This document shows positions 37,701-45,963 of a stretch of DNA of 64,000 bases, piece by piece. The stretch is from Megaustenia siamemsis (taxonomy: Eukaryota; Mollusca; Gastropoda; Stylommatophora; Ariophantidae): contig JAVIAB010000160.1 of assembly GCA_032433765.1 (NCBI GenBank), positions 36,912,280-36,976,279 on the forward strand. The letters run 5' to 3'. The notes below the pieces were generated by a model. That model had not been told where the DNA came from and made no database searches. It worked only from the letters and a program-made list of their open reading frames with translations. The translations under genes and the position numbers were made by a program. How positions within the stretch are numbered: the stretch's first letter is position 1; each line of letters begins with the position of its first letter.

Positions 37701-40700
37701 AGCATCAATGTATGTGGTAACATTAAATATGCTTAAAAGGGCAGTGGGGCGTGACATTTTGTGGATTTGGGTTATACATGGAGAAATGTACACTTCTTCA
37801 TTCTTCATCTACTTGCTGTGGATCAACTAAAAGCAGTGGTATCTTGTAAGAGAGCAGCAGAATTCCCCCCTTTTTTTTTATCATGCACACATCTTTCTCA
37901 TTTCATGACATGTACTCATTGTGAAGTGTCACAAAACTGACCAGGACTGTGAATCTTATTCAGGTGACGTTAATTACTGTTGTCACCGGTGTTCTCTTGA
38001 TCTTTCCATTTTTCCATCTTCTCTCTACAGAAACCAATATATGTCAGCTCATTCATTTCTGGATCTCTTAGGTGCACGGAGAAATATACATGTACATGTC
38101 AACTGTCAAGTGTACATGTCAGCTGTCATGTGTACATGTCAGCTGTCACATGTACACAATTTGAACATTGTCTTCTATTTGTGAAGGTGTTATGGCAAAA
38201 TGGTAAGTGTATTAACCTGGTGATTCTGTGCCCAATTCCCAAATATGCCACATTTTTTTAATTTAAAGGGCTGGCATGACTTCAGAGTTCTCTGTCTCTG
38301 AAATTTGGTACCAGATATTTTCATTTTCTCTGGAAAAGTAAAGTAGCCTGGTGTATACTGACCACAGCACCATCAATGTGCCGATGGTCATGGGAAGATA
38401 TGAAAATTTAACCCTTTTGCAAAGAGTGAACTAACAGATCTAAATTACGAGGGATAAGATAAAAAGTGTGACTTGTCCAAAGTTTTATTGAACCACTTTT
38501 CCATGACTTTGATATTAGTAGACTGAGGAGTGCAATGCTGCACTTCACTTTGGTTGCTTGCATTTACTGCAATATTCCTTCTACTGGAAGTGCTTGATTA
38601 CGTTCGCCTGATGACTAAAGTATTCTAGAGTATTCGTAGACTGTAGAATTCCTCTTCGTCATCCACCCTTAAAAGGACGCATCTGCATTGTGTTGTGGTT
38701 TGCAGTATAACTGTTATATTTGCGCCTTTCGGCCCAACACATCCAACTTCAGCACAACATTTTTGAATACCGGGTTGTCTTCCCTCTTCGATCCCTGCTC
38801 GCTTGGCCAGACTAGACAGGTTAGTCTGTTACTGGAGGCACCACAAAGAGGTGGAGCAGGGTCTGGATGGTTTTGGTTCACCAATCCTGGCGCAAGCCAT
38901 CAGCTGTGGGTCGCTGACAACTTCCAGCTCTGGTGCTGGGATACACTTCTTAGCCTCCTTACTGGAAGTGAAATTTACCATCAACAGTGAAGAATTTGAA
39001 ATTGTAACAAACTATGATTATATGGGATCTGTAGTAAGTAACAATGGAGACTGCCAGAAAGAGATCTAGAGAAGATTAGCAAGATCTAGAGAAGATTAGC
39101 AAGATCTACAGAAGATTAGCAATCTATCTATCTATTGACCTTTCGAGCCGTAGCTGGCCCATAGGACTTAGACCCAGATTAGCAATAGCAACACAAAAAT
39201 TAAATGCCATGAAGAACACGTGGTACAATACCAGCAATGCAGTAAAATTAAAATTACTAAGGATGCGTATCTTCCTATTAACAACATGTGGTTGTGAATC
39301 ATGGACAATCTCGCAAACAGCAAGGAAGAAAATTGATTAAATCTAAACAAAATGGAGCAAAAAAAAAATCCTTGAGGTACCATTGATAATGAAAAAGAAC
39401 AATGAAGACATATTAAAAGATTTAAACTTTAAAAAGAAGTGACTTTATAAACGCCATTCTACAGAGGAAATTAAATGGGTGTCCGGTTAGCGCAATCGAT
39501 AGGCGGTTGGCTTACCACGGCAACAGCCGGGGTTCGTACCCTGGCGAGGACACCTGGGTTTTACTAATTCCCTAAAAATTAGTACCTCTGAAGTCGGAGT
39601 AAATCTGCCTGCATGGCGAGGGGCATCCTGTAATGGATAAAACAGACTTTACACGCAAAATTCAGTCCCACAAAATTGAGTGGGTGGGACTTCGTCAGAG
39701 GTCAAAGCTGACGAAAGCGAACGAACGAACGAACGAGGAAATTAAATGACCACATCAAAAGACACAGTCGGCTGAAAAGAATAATGGAAGGTATGATTCC
39801 TAGGGGATGCATCAGGCCAGACCAAGAAGAAGCTTTTTGTTTAAAGACATCAATGAGACCATGAACATGGCAGCAGAAGTGGGAGATCAGGCTAGAAACA
39901 GATTCTTTCAGATGGACTGTGGTAAATGCAATGTTCTGCAAAGGACATGTTACCTGATGATGATGTAAGTGAAATGAATACCAAAGCCAGTAACTGTAAT
40001 GACAATGATGATAACGACACAGAAGAAAGAGAACCAGAACCAATATTCTATCAATTGACCTTTCGAGCCATAGCTGTCCCATAGGGTGTAAACCAAGATA
40101 CTTCTTCTCTTATCTAAATTTTTATACTAGTAGTTTTCATTTCTTTTAAAGATCTTTTATTAAATCTCGCCATTTGTCTCTGTTCTGTGCAAGCAACTCT
40201 ATCTCATTGAGGGAGCCGATTCCTGCTGCTCTTGCCTCTCTCATCAATGTTCTTCTCAGTGTCTCTCTGGGTCTTCCTCTTACCTGTTGTTTCCCACATG
40301 AGGGCTTGCTTTGCTATTTGGTTATGATCTCTTCTCATCACATGTCCAACATATGACCATCGTCTTTTCTTAATTAACCAATATTAGATGAAGTATAATG
40401 GGCCATAAAAAGTCTTAAGAAATTTAAAGCATATCGATGTGAGTTAACAACAGAACTCATTAAAGCATGAGAACAGTGTGTGAAAGTGTACCATAGATTA
40501 TGTCAAAAGATTTGAAACAGCCAGATATGGTCCCTAACAGAATGCCCAATTACAGAACAATTGCGTGAACCAATCATTAATTAACCATGTCAGCAAGATT
40601 ATACTTAAAATTGTAATGGGAAGAATCTATAGAAGACTGGAAGAGGAAATCAACATAGCTCAGGCTGGTATTTGCAGAGGCAGAGGAACAAAAGATCATT

Positions 40701-42403
40701 TAGTTATTATGAGAAACATAATTTGGAAATGCAAAGAATACAGTATAATTCTTCTACTTGCTTTGTTGACCATTCAAAAGCATTAGACTGCATGCATCAG
40801 AAATTGTTGAAAATGATAGATATTTAATCGCTTCTAGTACACATGATGAAAGTGCATTATAAAGACCAAGAACAAGACGTGGTCATTGAAAATGAAACAT
40901 TAGACTGGTTTGGTGTAGGACAAGGAGTTGGTTCATATTATCACCGTATTGACTCAACATATGAAGAAAATATAATGAGAAATGTAAGAGAAGTGAATAA
41001 TAAAGAACAATTTCATGTTCTTGTGATTGGAGGTCACATACTGTCAGAAATATGATACACTGATGATACAGCACTTCTATCTACCTCACTAAGTGAGAAA
41101 TTGATAACAGTTCAGTACAATAGTGTCAAACTGTACCTCTATCTGGCAGGAACAAGTCTTTACAACAAATAAAACATTTAAAAACTGATATATGTATTTA
41201 TTATTATATATTTATTATTTAAACTACTAGACACAATCTCCTGTGTGTTACCGGGGCCTCTTATGAGGGAAGTAAAGAATAGTGACACTATGACCTTCCA
41301 GGCATGTAGTAAGAGGCGACTAAGGAGGTTGATCGATGGCTTGACAAGCTGTTATTGTAAAAAATATTGTTATGGAAACAGCGCCATATATTCTAGAGCA
41401 GTGATCTCTGCAATATGTGCCACTTTGGCATGCACGGTTTCTGTTTTTGAGATTGTGGTTCTGCCCTATGTGCTGTCTTCGGCTCGAAAGGACAATAGAT
41501 AGATAAATAGATAGAAAATACACAACAGCCTACAAAAAGTAATCACAGAGGGGAAACTACAAGGTAATAGAGGCAGAGGCAGACCAAGACTAACATGGAC
41601 GAGTAACATCAAAAGATGGACAAACCAGCCTATGACTACCTGCACCATCAAAGCAAGAGACAGAGCAGAATGGTGCTCCATGGTAGCCAACCTTCATTGC
41701 AAAGATGGCACTTGATGATGATGATGTATATTTAAAGAAAAGAAAAACTATCTTTATGGCTTTTATTTTATTTATGGGGTGCACTGGGATGGAATTAACA
41801 GGGCTAGAGAATAAAGGCTGCTTGTCCAGAGCAGTTGTCACCAGGTGTTCAAGTCTTGTGTTTTTGTTTCACTCTCTATATGTAGCTATGGACAAATATT
41901 GGAAAGAGTAGATAGTTTTGAATGTCTTGGCTAATTGATAATAAATGATGGAAAGACTATCAATATAAAAAGAAGGCTGAATGAATAAGCAAGACAACTG
42001 TACAACATATGGCAATAAAAGGTTATAACAGCAAAACTTAGGTTTTTACGGGCCTGCATTACAACTTTAACAAACTAAAAGGAGGAGATCAAAACTTCAT
42101 TTTCAGACTGAGAATCGGGTCATGTACCACTGAACAACCACATCAATAGAATACAACGAAACCGTAATCAAACATGTCCTTTCTGTGAACAACCACCGAT
42201 GTCCTGCTGATATCCTTTATTATAAGAAAATTGAATAACCATATCTTGAAAGAAAAAAAGTGACATTAATTTTTACATATGCTCAGTTAACTATCTTTAT
42301 TTATTTATTTTATTAAATTCATTTTTGTTTTGTTTGTTATAAATGGTCATTAAGCAGTATTTCTTTTAATTTTCAGAAAGTGTTACAAAAGTATAGACGA
42401 TGA
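31621..42403 (+). CDS. CENPW: CENP-W-like kinetochore histone-fold protein, three exons, 79 aa
   Basis: Exons 31621-31719, 37500-37613 and 42377-42403 join in phase 0 with GT-AG introns. The second and third give LLIYYNLFMRSLMKEVNIEA, RNKRLNIVKREHVQAVAKKV and LQKYRR. This follows the CENP-W histone-fold pattern (LLVHLNCLLFVHRLAEES, then INKEHVLAAAKVILKKSRG in human, 88 aa). CENP-W pairs with CENP-T in the constitutive centromere network and binds DNA through basic residues (established for vertebrates). The first exon (MTVISNYNRSKVKGRSYTSL, basic) is inferred from its phase, ATG and donor gtatga; it is less certain. Intron 1 holds nested LINE-D copies and intron 2 several LINEs. No AATAAA was found close behind the stop. 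Another short histone-fold protein is the main alternative. Confidence 0.62.
31828..31895 (+). mobile_element. LINE-A 3' tail fragment
   Basis: ggctacggctcgatagatca followed by atagatagatagatag, the family's terminal signature. Confidence 0.6.
31896..32435. other. AT-rich stretch in CENP-W intron 1
   Basis: Very AT-rich to about 32130, then unique-looking sequence. Nothing recognised. Confidence 0.45.
32440..33985 (+). mobile_element. LINE-D host copy, split by an inverted copy of the same family
   Basis: Left part (32440-32738) includes LYADDTVLLAENPKDLQQLL, then KKYGLDMNIKKTKTMIINKE. The right part (33456 on) resumes at NKRIGM and runs SNFNVMKNILASKQITPGLT ... ETWTLDKKTEQKIKAFEMWI ... RWTSQSMTTCTIKARDRAEW ... 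LRCGDGTR to a GATGATGAT end. The two parts join across the insertion at 32739-33455. Confidence 0.88.
32739..33455 (-). mobile_element. LINE-D nested insertion, 5'-truncated, 12-bp target duplication
   Basis: Minus strand encodes SKKYGLDMNIKKTKTMIINK through WRSMVANLRCGDGTQ and then a (GAT)n tail. It is essentially open across 230 codons, so it is young. Flanked by aaacaaaagaat at 32727-32738 and 33456-33467. Confidence 0.9.
34030..34315 (-). mobile_element. SINE-E, full length
   Basis: Minus-strand head: gatggctgagtggttag (perfect tRNA A-box type) and tcctggtttgattccc (B box). Then gggttcacccagcctaa, tctctgggaagtaaaggtgg, and an end ccatacgcctagcagaatgt. The body aligns with SINE-A although the head differs. 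Confidence 0.82.
34865..35093 (-). CDS. Candidate unassigned exon or pseudogene
   Basis: After an acceptor-like tgtcacag, the minus strand reads 75 codons: LNDIRASATDASKISSTVKV, then FVANSVPYLYEDVTSSELTS, then AFFKFIRTAMKSV, ending DNIL and TGA. Protein-like composition, no family recognised, no matching exon nearby. Downstream (34680-34820) is SINE-E-like. Confidence 0.28.
35195..35640 (-). mobile_element. LINE C-terminal remnant
   Basis: Minus strand: QLQWFGHLVRINPYQSPSRA, then KRPRERPRRRWIDAVTETCN, a typical non-LTR C-terminal block (WFGHv.R ... GrPr.RW). Frame 35199-35429 is open. The upstream part is degraded. Confidence 0.75.
35775..36160 (+). repeat. Interspersed repeat R5
   Basis: aacaaagaaaggtagctgca, cagctccggcagcaagtc and ggaatatgaggaaactgcaa as in 4373-4860. 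Confidence 0.68.
36161..37029. other. CENP-W intron 1, nothing recognised
   Basis: Unique-looking; a stretch gggaatatggtgttagtg at about 36615 resembles the SINE-A end but is too short to call. Confidence 0.4.
37030..37330 (+). repeat. Interspersed repeat R4
   Basis: acacacagctgactgcttat, atatgttgggccaaaagtgt, cacaacacatgc and aacttaacattcccttaatg as in other R4 copies. Confidence 0.68.
37500..37613 (+). CDS. CENPW: CENP-W exon 2: histone-fold core
   Basis: Acceptor tctttttatcttttaaag, donor gtaaat, 38 codons in phase 0. Contains the long alpha-2 helix and NIVKREHVQAVAK at the start of alpha-3. Confidence 0.68.
37614..38184. other. CENP-W intron 2 start with a small tandem repeat
   Basis: 38086-38155 has four units of tgtacatgtcagctgtca. 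The remainder is not recognised. Confidence 0.5.
38185..38420 (+). mobile_element. SINE-E-like copy, diverged
   Basis: Head ttatggcaaaatggtaagtg; body tctggaaaagtaaagtagcc, actgaccacagcacc, tgccgatggtcatggg. Similar in order to 34030-34315 reversed. Confidence 0.55.
38575..38985 (-). repeat. Interspersed repeat R4, long copy
   Basis: Runs from gttcgcctgatgactaaagt through cgcctttcggcccaacacat, gcttggccagactagacagg and gtctggatggttttggttca. Confidence 0.72.
39123..39175 (-). mobile_element. LINE-A stub of 53 bp with 10-bp target duplication
   Basis: Only the last 53 bases of LINE-A (tctatctatctattgacctt on +, then cgagccgtagctggcccata). Flanked by agattagcaa at 39113-39122 and 39176-39185. 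Confidence 0.82.
39478..39734 (+). mobile_element. SINE-D with intact tRNA-like cloverleaf head, 14-bp target duplication
   Basis: The head begins ggtgtcc and ends ggacacc, giving a 7-bp acceptor stem. It has A box ttagcgcaatcgatagg and B box ggggttcgtaccc. The core gtacctctgaagtcggag and tail aattcagtccc ... aaagctgacgaaagc are shared with SINE-B and SINE-C; the end is (CGAA)n. Flanked by gaggaaattaaatg at 39464-39477 and 39735-39748. Confidence 0.9.
39956..41160 (+). mobile_element. LINE-H RT-domain copy, split by LINE-A
   Basis: Joined frame across the insertion: NDTEEREPEPILDEV, then WAIKSLKKFKAYRC. RT motifs follow: NHVSKIILKIVMGRIYRRLE, AQAGICRGRGTKDHL, then the YTDDTALLS catalytic box (41049-41085). 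Degraded by stops. Confidence 0.78.
40048..40375 (-). mobile_element. LINE-A copy, 5'-truncated, 10-bp target duplication
   Basis: Minus strand ends with the AAGIGSLNEIELLAQNRDKW-type C-terminus and the family tail. Flanked by aaccaatatt at 40038-40047 and 40376-40385. Confidence 0.86.
41250..41514 (+). mobile_element. R7 element with a LINE-A-like 3' end
   Basis: gaggttgatcgatggcttga, gcagtgatctctgcaatatg and ggcatgcacggtttctgttt, then ctcgaaaggacaatagatag and GATA repeats. Shares about 100 bases with 22940-23045. Non-coding; it may be a SINE using the LINE-A end. Confidence 0.55.
41515..41726 (+). mobile_element. LINE-D 3' fragment
   Basis: Matches the LINE-D end (acatggacgagtaacatcaa, gagacagagcagaatgg) and a (GAT)n tail. 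Confidence 0.82.
41885..42230 (+). mobile_element. LINE-L remnants (post-RT segment and Jockey-like C-terminus)
   Basis: VDSFECLG ... NDGKTINIKRRLNE, then NFIFRLRIGSCTTEQPH and, one frame over, INRIQRNRNQTCPFCEQPP with the Cys-rich C-terminal block. Confidence 0.6.
42377..42403 (+). CDS. CENPW: CENP-W exon 3: C-terminal end
   Basis: Acceptor tttaattttcag, then KVLQKYRR and TGA at 42401-42403, completing the AKKVLQK helix. Only 27 coding bases, so it was recognised through its fit with exon 2. Confidence 0.6.
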   Translation, partial: KVLQKYRR

Positions 42404-42929
42404 AGCTGATCCAGTTCTCATCACTTTAAGATGATAGTTTTCAGTATTTTTTCCACATGTGGCTGTTCTGGAAACATAAACTTCGTTAAAAGTTTTTCAA
42501 ATATTTGTTTTTATTTTCAAATAACAAATGTTTTAATTGCAATTTCACTAATTGTATCACCCAAGCATGAGTGAAACCATGTTGTGTGTATGATGGGACA
42601 GACTTTGTGACATGAAAGTAACTTCACTATCATGATAACAAGTCCTATCTGAATCAGATGACAAGAACTTGAGTGCACAAGAGTTGGGGAATAAAAGAGG
42701 ACTGTGCAAGGGATTGCAGAAAAATGTGTAACATTGTCCCTGGCAACCAATTTGAGAGTGTAGCATGTAGCAGATCTAGAAGCGAAAGAATTGTTACTAT
42801 AGTAAAACATTGAATATTTACAAGGAACATGTTGGTTCTTTACTGTCATGTAATGAACAGTTACAATCAGATGAACCAATAGTACATACATTTCTCTTCT
42901 TACCATCCTACAACTACACCACATCATCA
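42404..42929. other. CENP-W 3' flank, nothing further recognised
   Basis: Probable 3' UTR and flank. A frame at 42517-42930 on the minus strand has no support. Confidence 0.4.
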
Positions 42930-43480
42930 TATGTCATTAAGAGGTCATTAGATGACCGTAGATGCATTGTGTTATTGTGTACAGCAGGTTGCATCATTTA
43001 TTCACATTGGAATGGGTTGCCATCCTTTTATGATCACATTTGGCCAGACTGGATAGTCTGTTTCCAGGAACACCCCTTGCAGGTGGAGCAATGTCATCTC
43101 TTTTTTGCCGATCCTAGCAAATGAAATCAGCTGTCTACTCTCAGCTTAGCTGCTGGATGGGTGTCTTGGTGCCCCCCCCCCTCCTTTTTTTTTCCTCCTT
43201 TCAATGAGTTGCCTTCCTTTTTTGATCACATTTGGCCAGACTGGATAGTTGTGTCTTGGTTGGCCCACTTTTTCTCCTTTCAAAGGGTTGCCTTCCTTCT
43301 ACGATCTATACTCAGGTGGACAGAGTTGTTTCCAGAGGTGTCCCCGAGGAGGTAAGGTGGGATCTGGATCAGTTGTTGCCACTGAACCTGATGCAAGCTG
43401 TCAGTTATGAGTTGCTGGCCACTTTCATCCTTGATGCTGTTGGACCGGTCCCCCATTTACAGAAATAAGTACAAACATAA
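42930..43480 (-). repeat. R4 copy with internal partial triplication
   Basis: The block gttgcc-tccttt-gatcacatttggccagactggatag occurs twice, and a third diverged time near 43285. A run of C (about 43171-43181) lies between. Confidence 0.62.
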
Positions 43481-44039
43481 TAAGACAGATAAATTAATGG
43501 AATACTTTGTTAAGAGTTCGCAGTAAAACTATGCATTACTTTAAAATATCATTGGCAAATTAAGATAGAAGGTTCAGATCTGGAATGACATAATATGAAC
43601 GGAGTTAAGATACAGAAAGTTGTGGGAAAGGCAGGGATTGCTGTGAAGTATGGTGCTTGGTAATCATAACACTTTATGATTGTAATATATCTGTATATTA
43701 GTCATTTAGAAGTAATAATCATTTGTTCACTTTTTACAATTGCCCCTCATTAAATTATTTTGATATAGATTGTGCCTTCTAGTTGACTGTCTTCTAGAAT
43801 GTTTGACTTAGACAACTGAATACTAGTTAACATTAAAGATGCCGGTTAGAGGAACACTAACTGTGAACCTTGGAAAATATACTGAGAGGATACTATACTT
43901 ACAATAAAGAGTTTGATTGATTATTAATTTTTGTAATTTTGTTGTGTCTTGTGGTGCCAAGCTGTAAACTATTGGCTAGCATTGATATGCCAGGCTGCAA
44001 TGTCTTTCTTGATTCTCAATTCCTGCAAAAATTGTAGCT
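43481..44039. other. Nothing recognised
   Basis: AT-rich unique-looking sequence. Confidence 0.4.
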
Positions 44040-44436
44040 TGTCCATCTATACTAAAACATTAACTTTCATTGCTTTGTATAAAGAGAAGGGTGCAGTTGA
44101 ATGCAGTGATTTTAGAACAATAAGCCTAATGAGCCATGTAACAAAAATCTTATACAAGGAGGGATTAAAAATAAAATCAAAATGAAATTAGAAGAGCAAC
44201 AATTTGAATTTAGGAAAAACAGTGGGACAAAAGAAGCTATATTCTTCATGAGGAAGTTTATAAAAAAGTACACAGAAGTAAACAAACCAATGTATGCCTT
44301 CTTCATAGACTACACCAACATTTTGATAGAATACATCATAAACAACTTATAGACTGCCTAAAATACATAAATCTACATGACACAAACATACACTAACATA
44401 TAATTTATACTGGGAGCAAACAGCAATAATAAAATA

Positions 44437-44778
44437 CAGGGTGTTTATAAAGTCTCACTACACTTGGTATCTAGGTCAATTTGAAAAAAAAATGTTTATG
44501 ACGTCATCACAATATGTGCTCCCACTGTCAATGAAATTTGTTGAATAAGTTTATTGCTACTGGAAATGTGGAAGATGCTCCACGATCTGGTAGGCCTGCT
44601 GTGAATGATGAAATATGTTTAGATATCCAAGACAGAATCCTTAAAAGTCCAGACAAGTCATTAAGAAAACTGTCGCAACAAGTGAACTTACCATTGAGCA
44701 CATATTGTGATGACGTCATAAACATTTTTTTCAAATTGACCTAGATACCAAGTGTAGTGAGACTTTATAAACACCCTA
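44437..44778. mobile_element. mariner-type MITE, 342 bp, with inverted repeats of about 84 bp
   Basis: Ends cagggtgtttataaagtctc and its near-perfect complement at the right end; the arms extend through gacgtcatcacaatatgtgc. Flanked by TA. The centre encodes EDAPRSGRPAVNDEICLDIQ, then SPDKSLRKLSQQVNLPLST, the N-terminal HTH of a mariner-type transposase. No catalytic domain. Confidence 0.9.
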
Positions 44779-44957
44779 TATAACAAAGAGAACTCTAGAC
44801 CTATTGATATAAAAGGAGTAAGACAGGGATTGATCCTATCACCAAGTGTGTTCAATCTATACACTGAGGAAATCTTTAAAAACATCAAAAAGATGCCAGG
44901 TCTAAATATTAAAAGTAAGATAATCAATAACCTAAGATATGCTGATGATACTATATT

Positions 44958-45485
44958 CGTCATCATGTGCCATACCGGTTGGCTTATGCGATCATGTCCT
45001 TCCACAATCTTCTATCTACAGTGCATCGTATCAGTTCTGTTGTTTACTGTTTTCCATGCCATGACACCAAGCTATCCAGTATTTTCTCTCTTTGTCGTCC
45101 GCGATCTCTCTTTCCTCTTCTCATGATGTGCCAGAAAAATATTGATTGTTTCTTTCTGATGTTCTTTAGGAGCTCCCTTTTTGTGTTGGCCTCTTTGAGA
45201 ACTTCCTCATTGGTCTTTTTAGCTGTCCAGGGAACTTTCAACATTCTTCTGAGAAATCCCATCTCTGTGGCCTCTAATCGTCTTTTCATTTGTTTGTCTA
45301 CTGTCCATGATTCGCTTCCATAGGTCAGAATTGATTCTATATAGCACCGATGAACTCTTTTTCTCATTTCTATTGACATAGATTTGTTGCATAAGGTATT
45401 TTTCATTTTCTGAAATGCTATTTTGGCCTGAGCTTTTCTGCTTTTTATTTCTGTGGTGCATCTTCCATCTGATGTTATTATTATT
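44958..45485 (-). mobile_element. LINE-C copy, 5'-truncated, 13-bp target duplication
   Basis: Minus strand: CYIESILTYGSESWTVDKQM, then RRMLKVPWTAKKTNEEVLKE, then RDRGRQREKILDSL. Flanked by atgatactatatt at 44945-44957 and 45486-45498. Confidence 0.88.
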
Positions 45486-45963
45486 ATGATACTATATTAC
45501 CAGCAGAAAATCCTAAAGATCTGTAATTACATAAAAATGGGAAGCAAATAATAAGGATTAGACATGAATGTAAAAATGACTAAAACTATAATCATAAACA
45601 AAGATAAAACTCAAAACCCACAAGTGGATATCAAAGTTGAAGGAATAGACCTGGAGACAGCTCAGTGCTACAACTACCTTGGACATACTATAACCAGTGA
45701 TGGAAAATGTACAACTGATAAACAAAAGAATAGGAATGGCAAAATAAAATGTTAACGCCATGAGAAAAATACTAATAACAAAACAAACACCTGGGCTAAA
45801 ACTAAGAATAACAAAATGTTATATCTTCTGAACATTCCATTCTTCAACAGTATGGCGCAGAAACAGGGACATCAGACAAGAAAACAGAAAAAAAAATTGA
45901 AGCCTTTGAAATGTGAAAATTTATCGAAGAATAGGATGGAAAGAAAAGAAAACAAATGATGAA

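Larger units (their letters stand above)
38990..39955 (+). mobile_element. LINE-H C-terminal copy with two nested insertions
   Basis: Starts EEFEIVTNYDYMGSVVSNNG (post-YADD motif); then TTCGCESWTIS-like and WTISQTARKKID; ends in GATGATGAT at about 39950. It is broken by a LINE-A stub (39123-39175) and a SINE-D (39478-39734), both with target duplications. The agatctagagaagattagca segment around 39066-39122 is triplicated. Confidence 0.72.

Noticed and set aside
39478..39553. A genuine tRNA gene
   Set aside because: The cloverleaf is the head of a SINE with a shared core, (CGAA)n tail and target duplications. The same applies to the B boxes at 3330, 6005, 6738, 10355, 34260 and 62975.
42517..42930. 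A 137-codon minus-strand frame downstream of CENP-W
   Set aside because: It has no recognisable domain or splice context and lies in the probable 3' flank of CENP-W.
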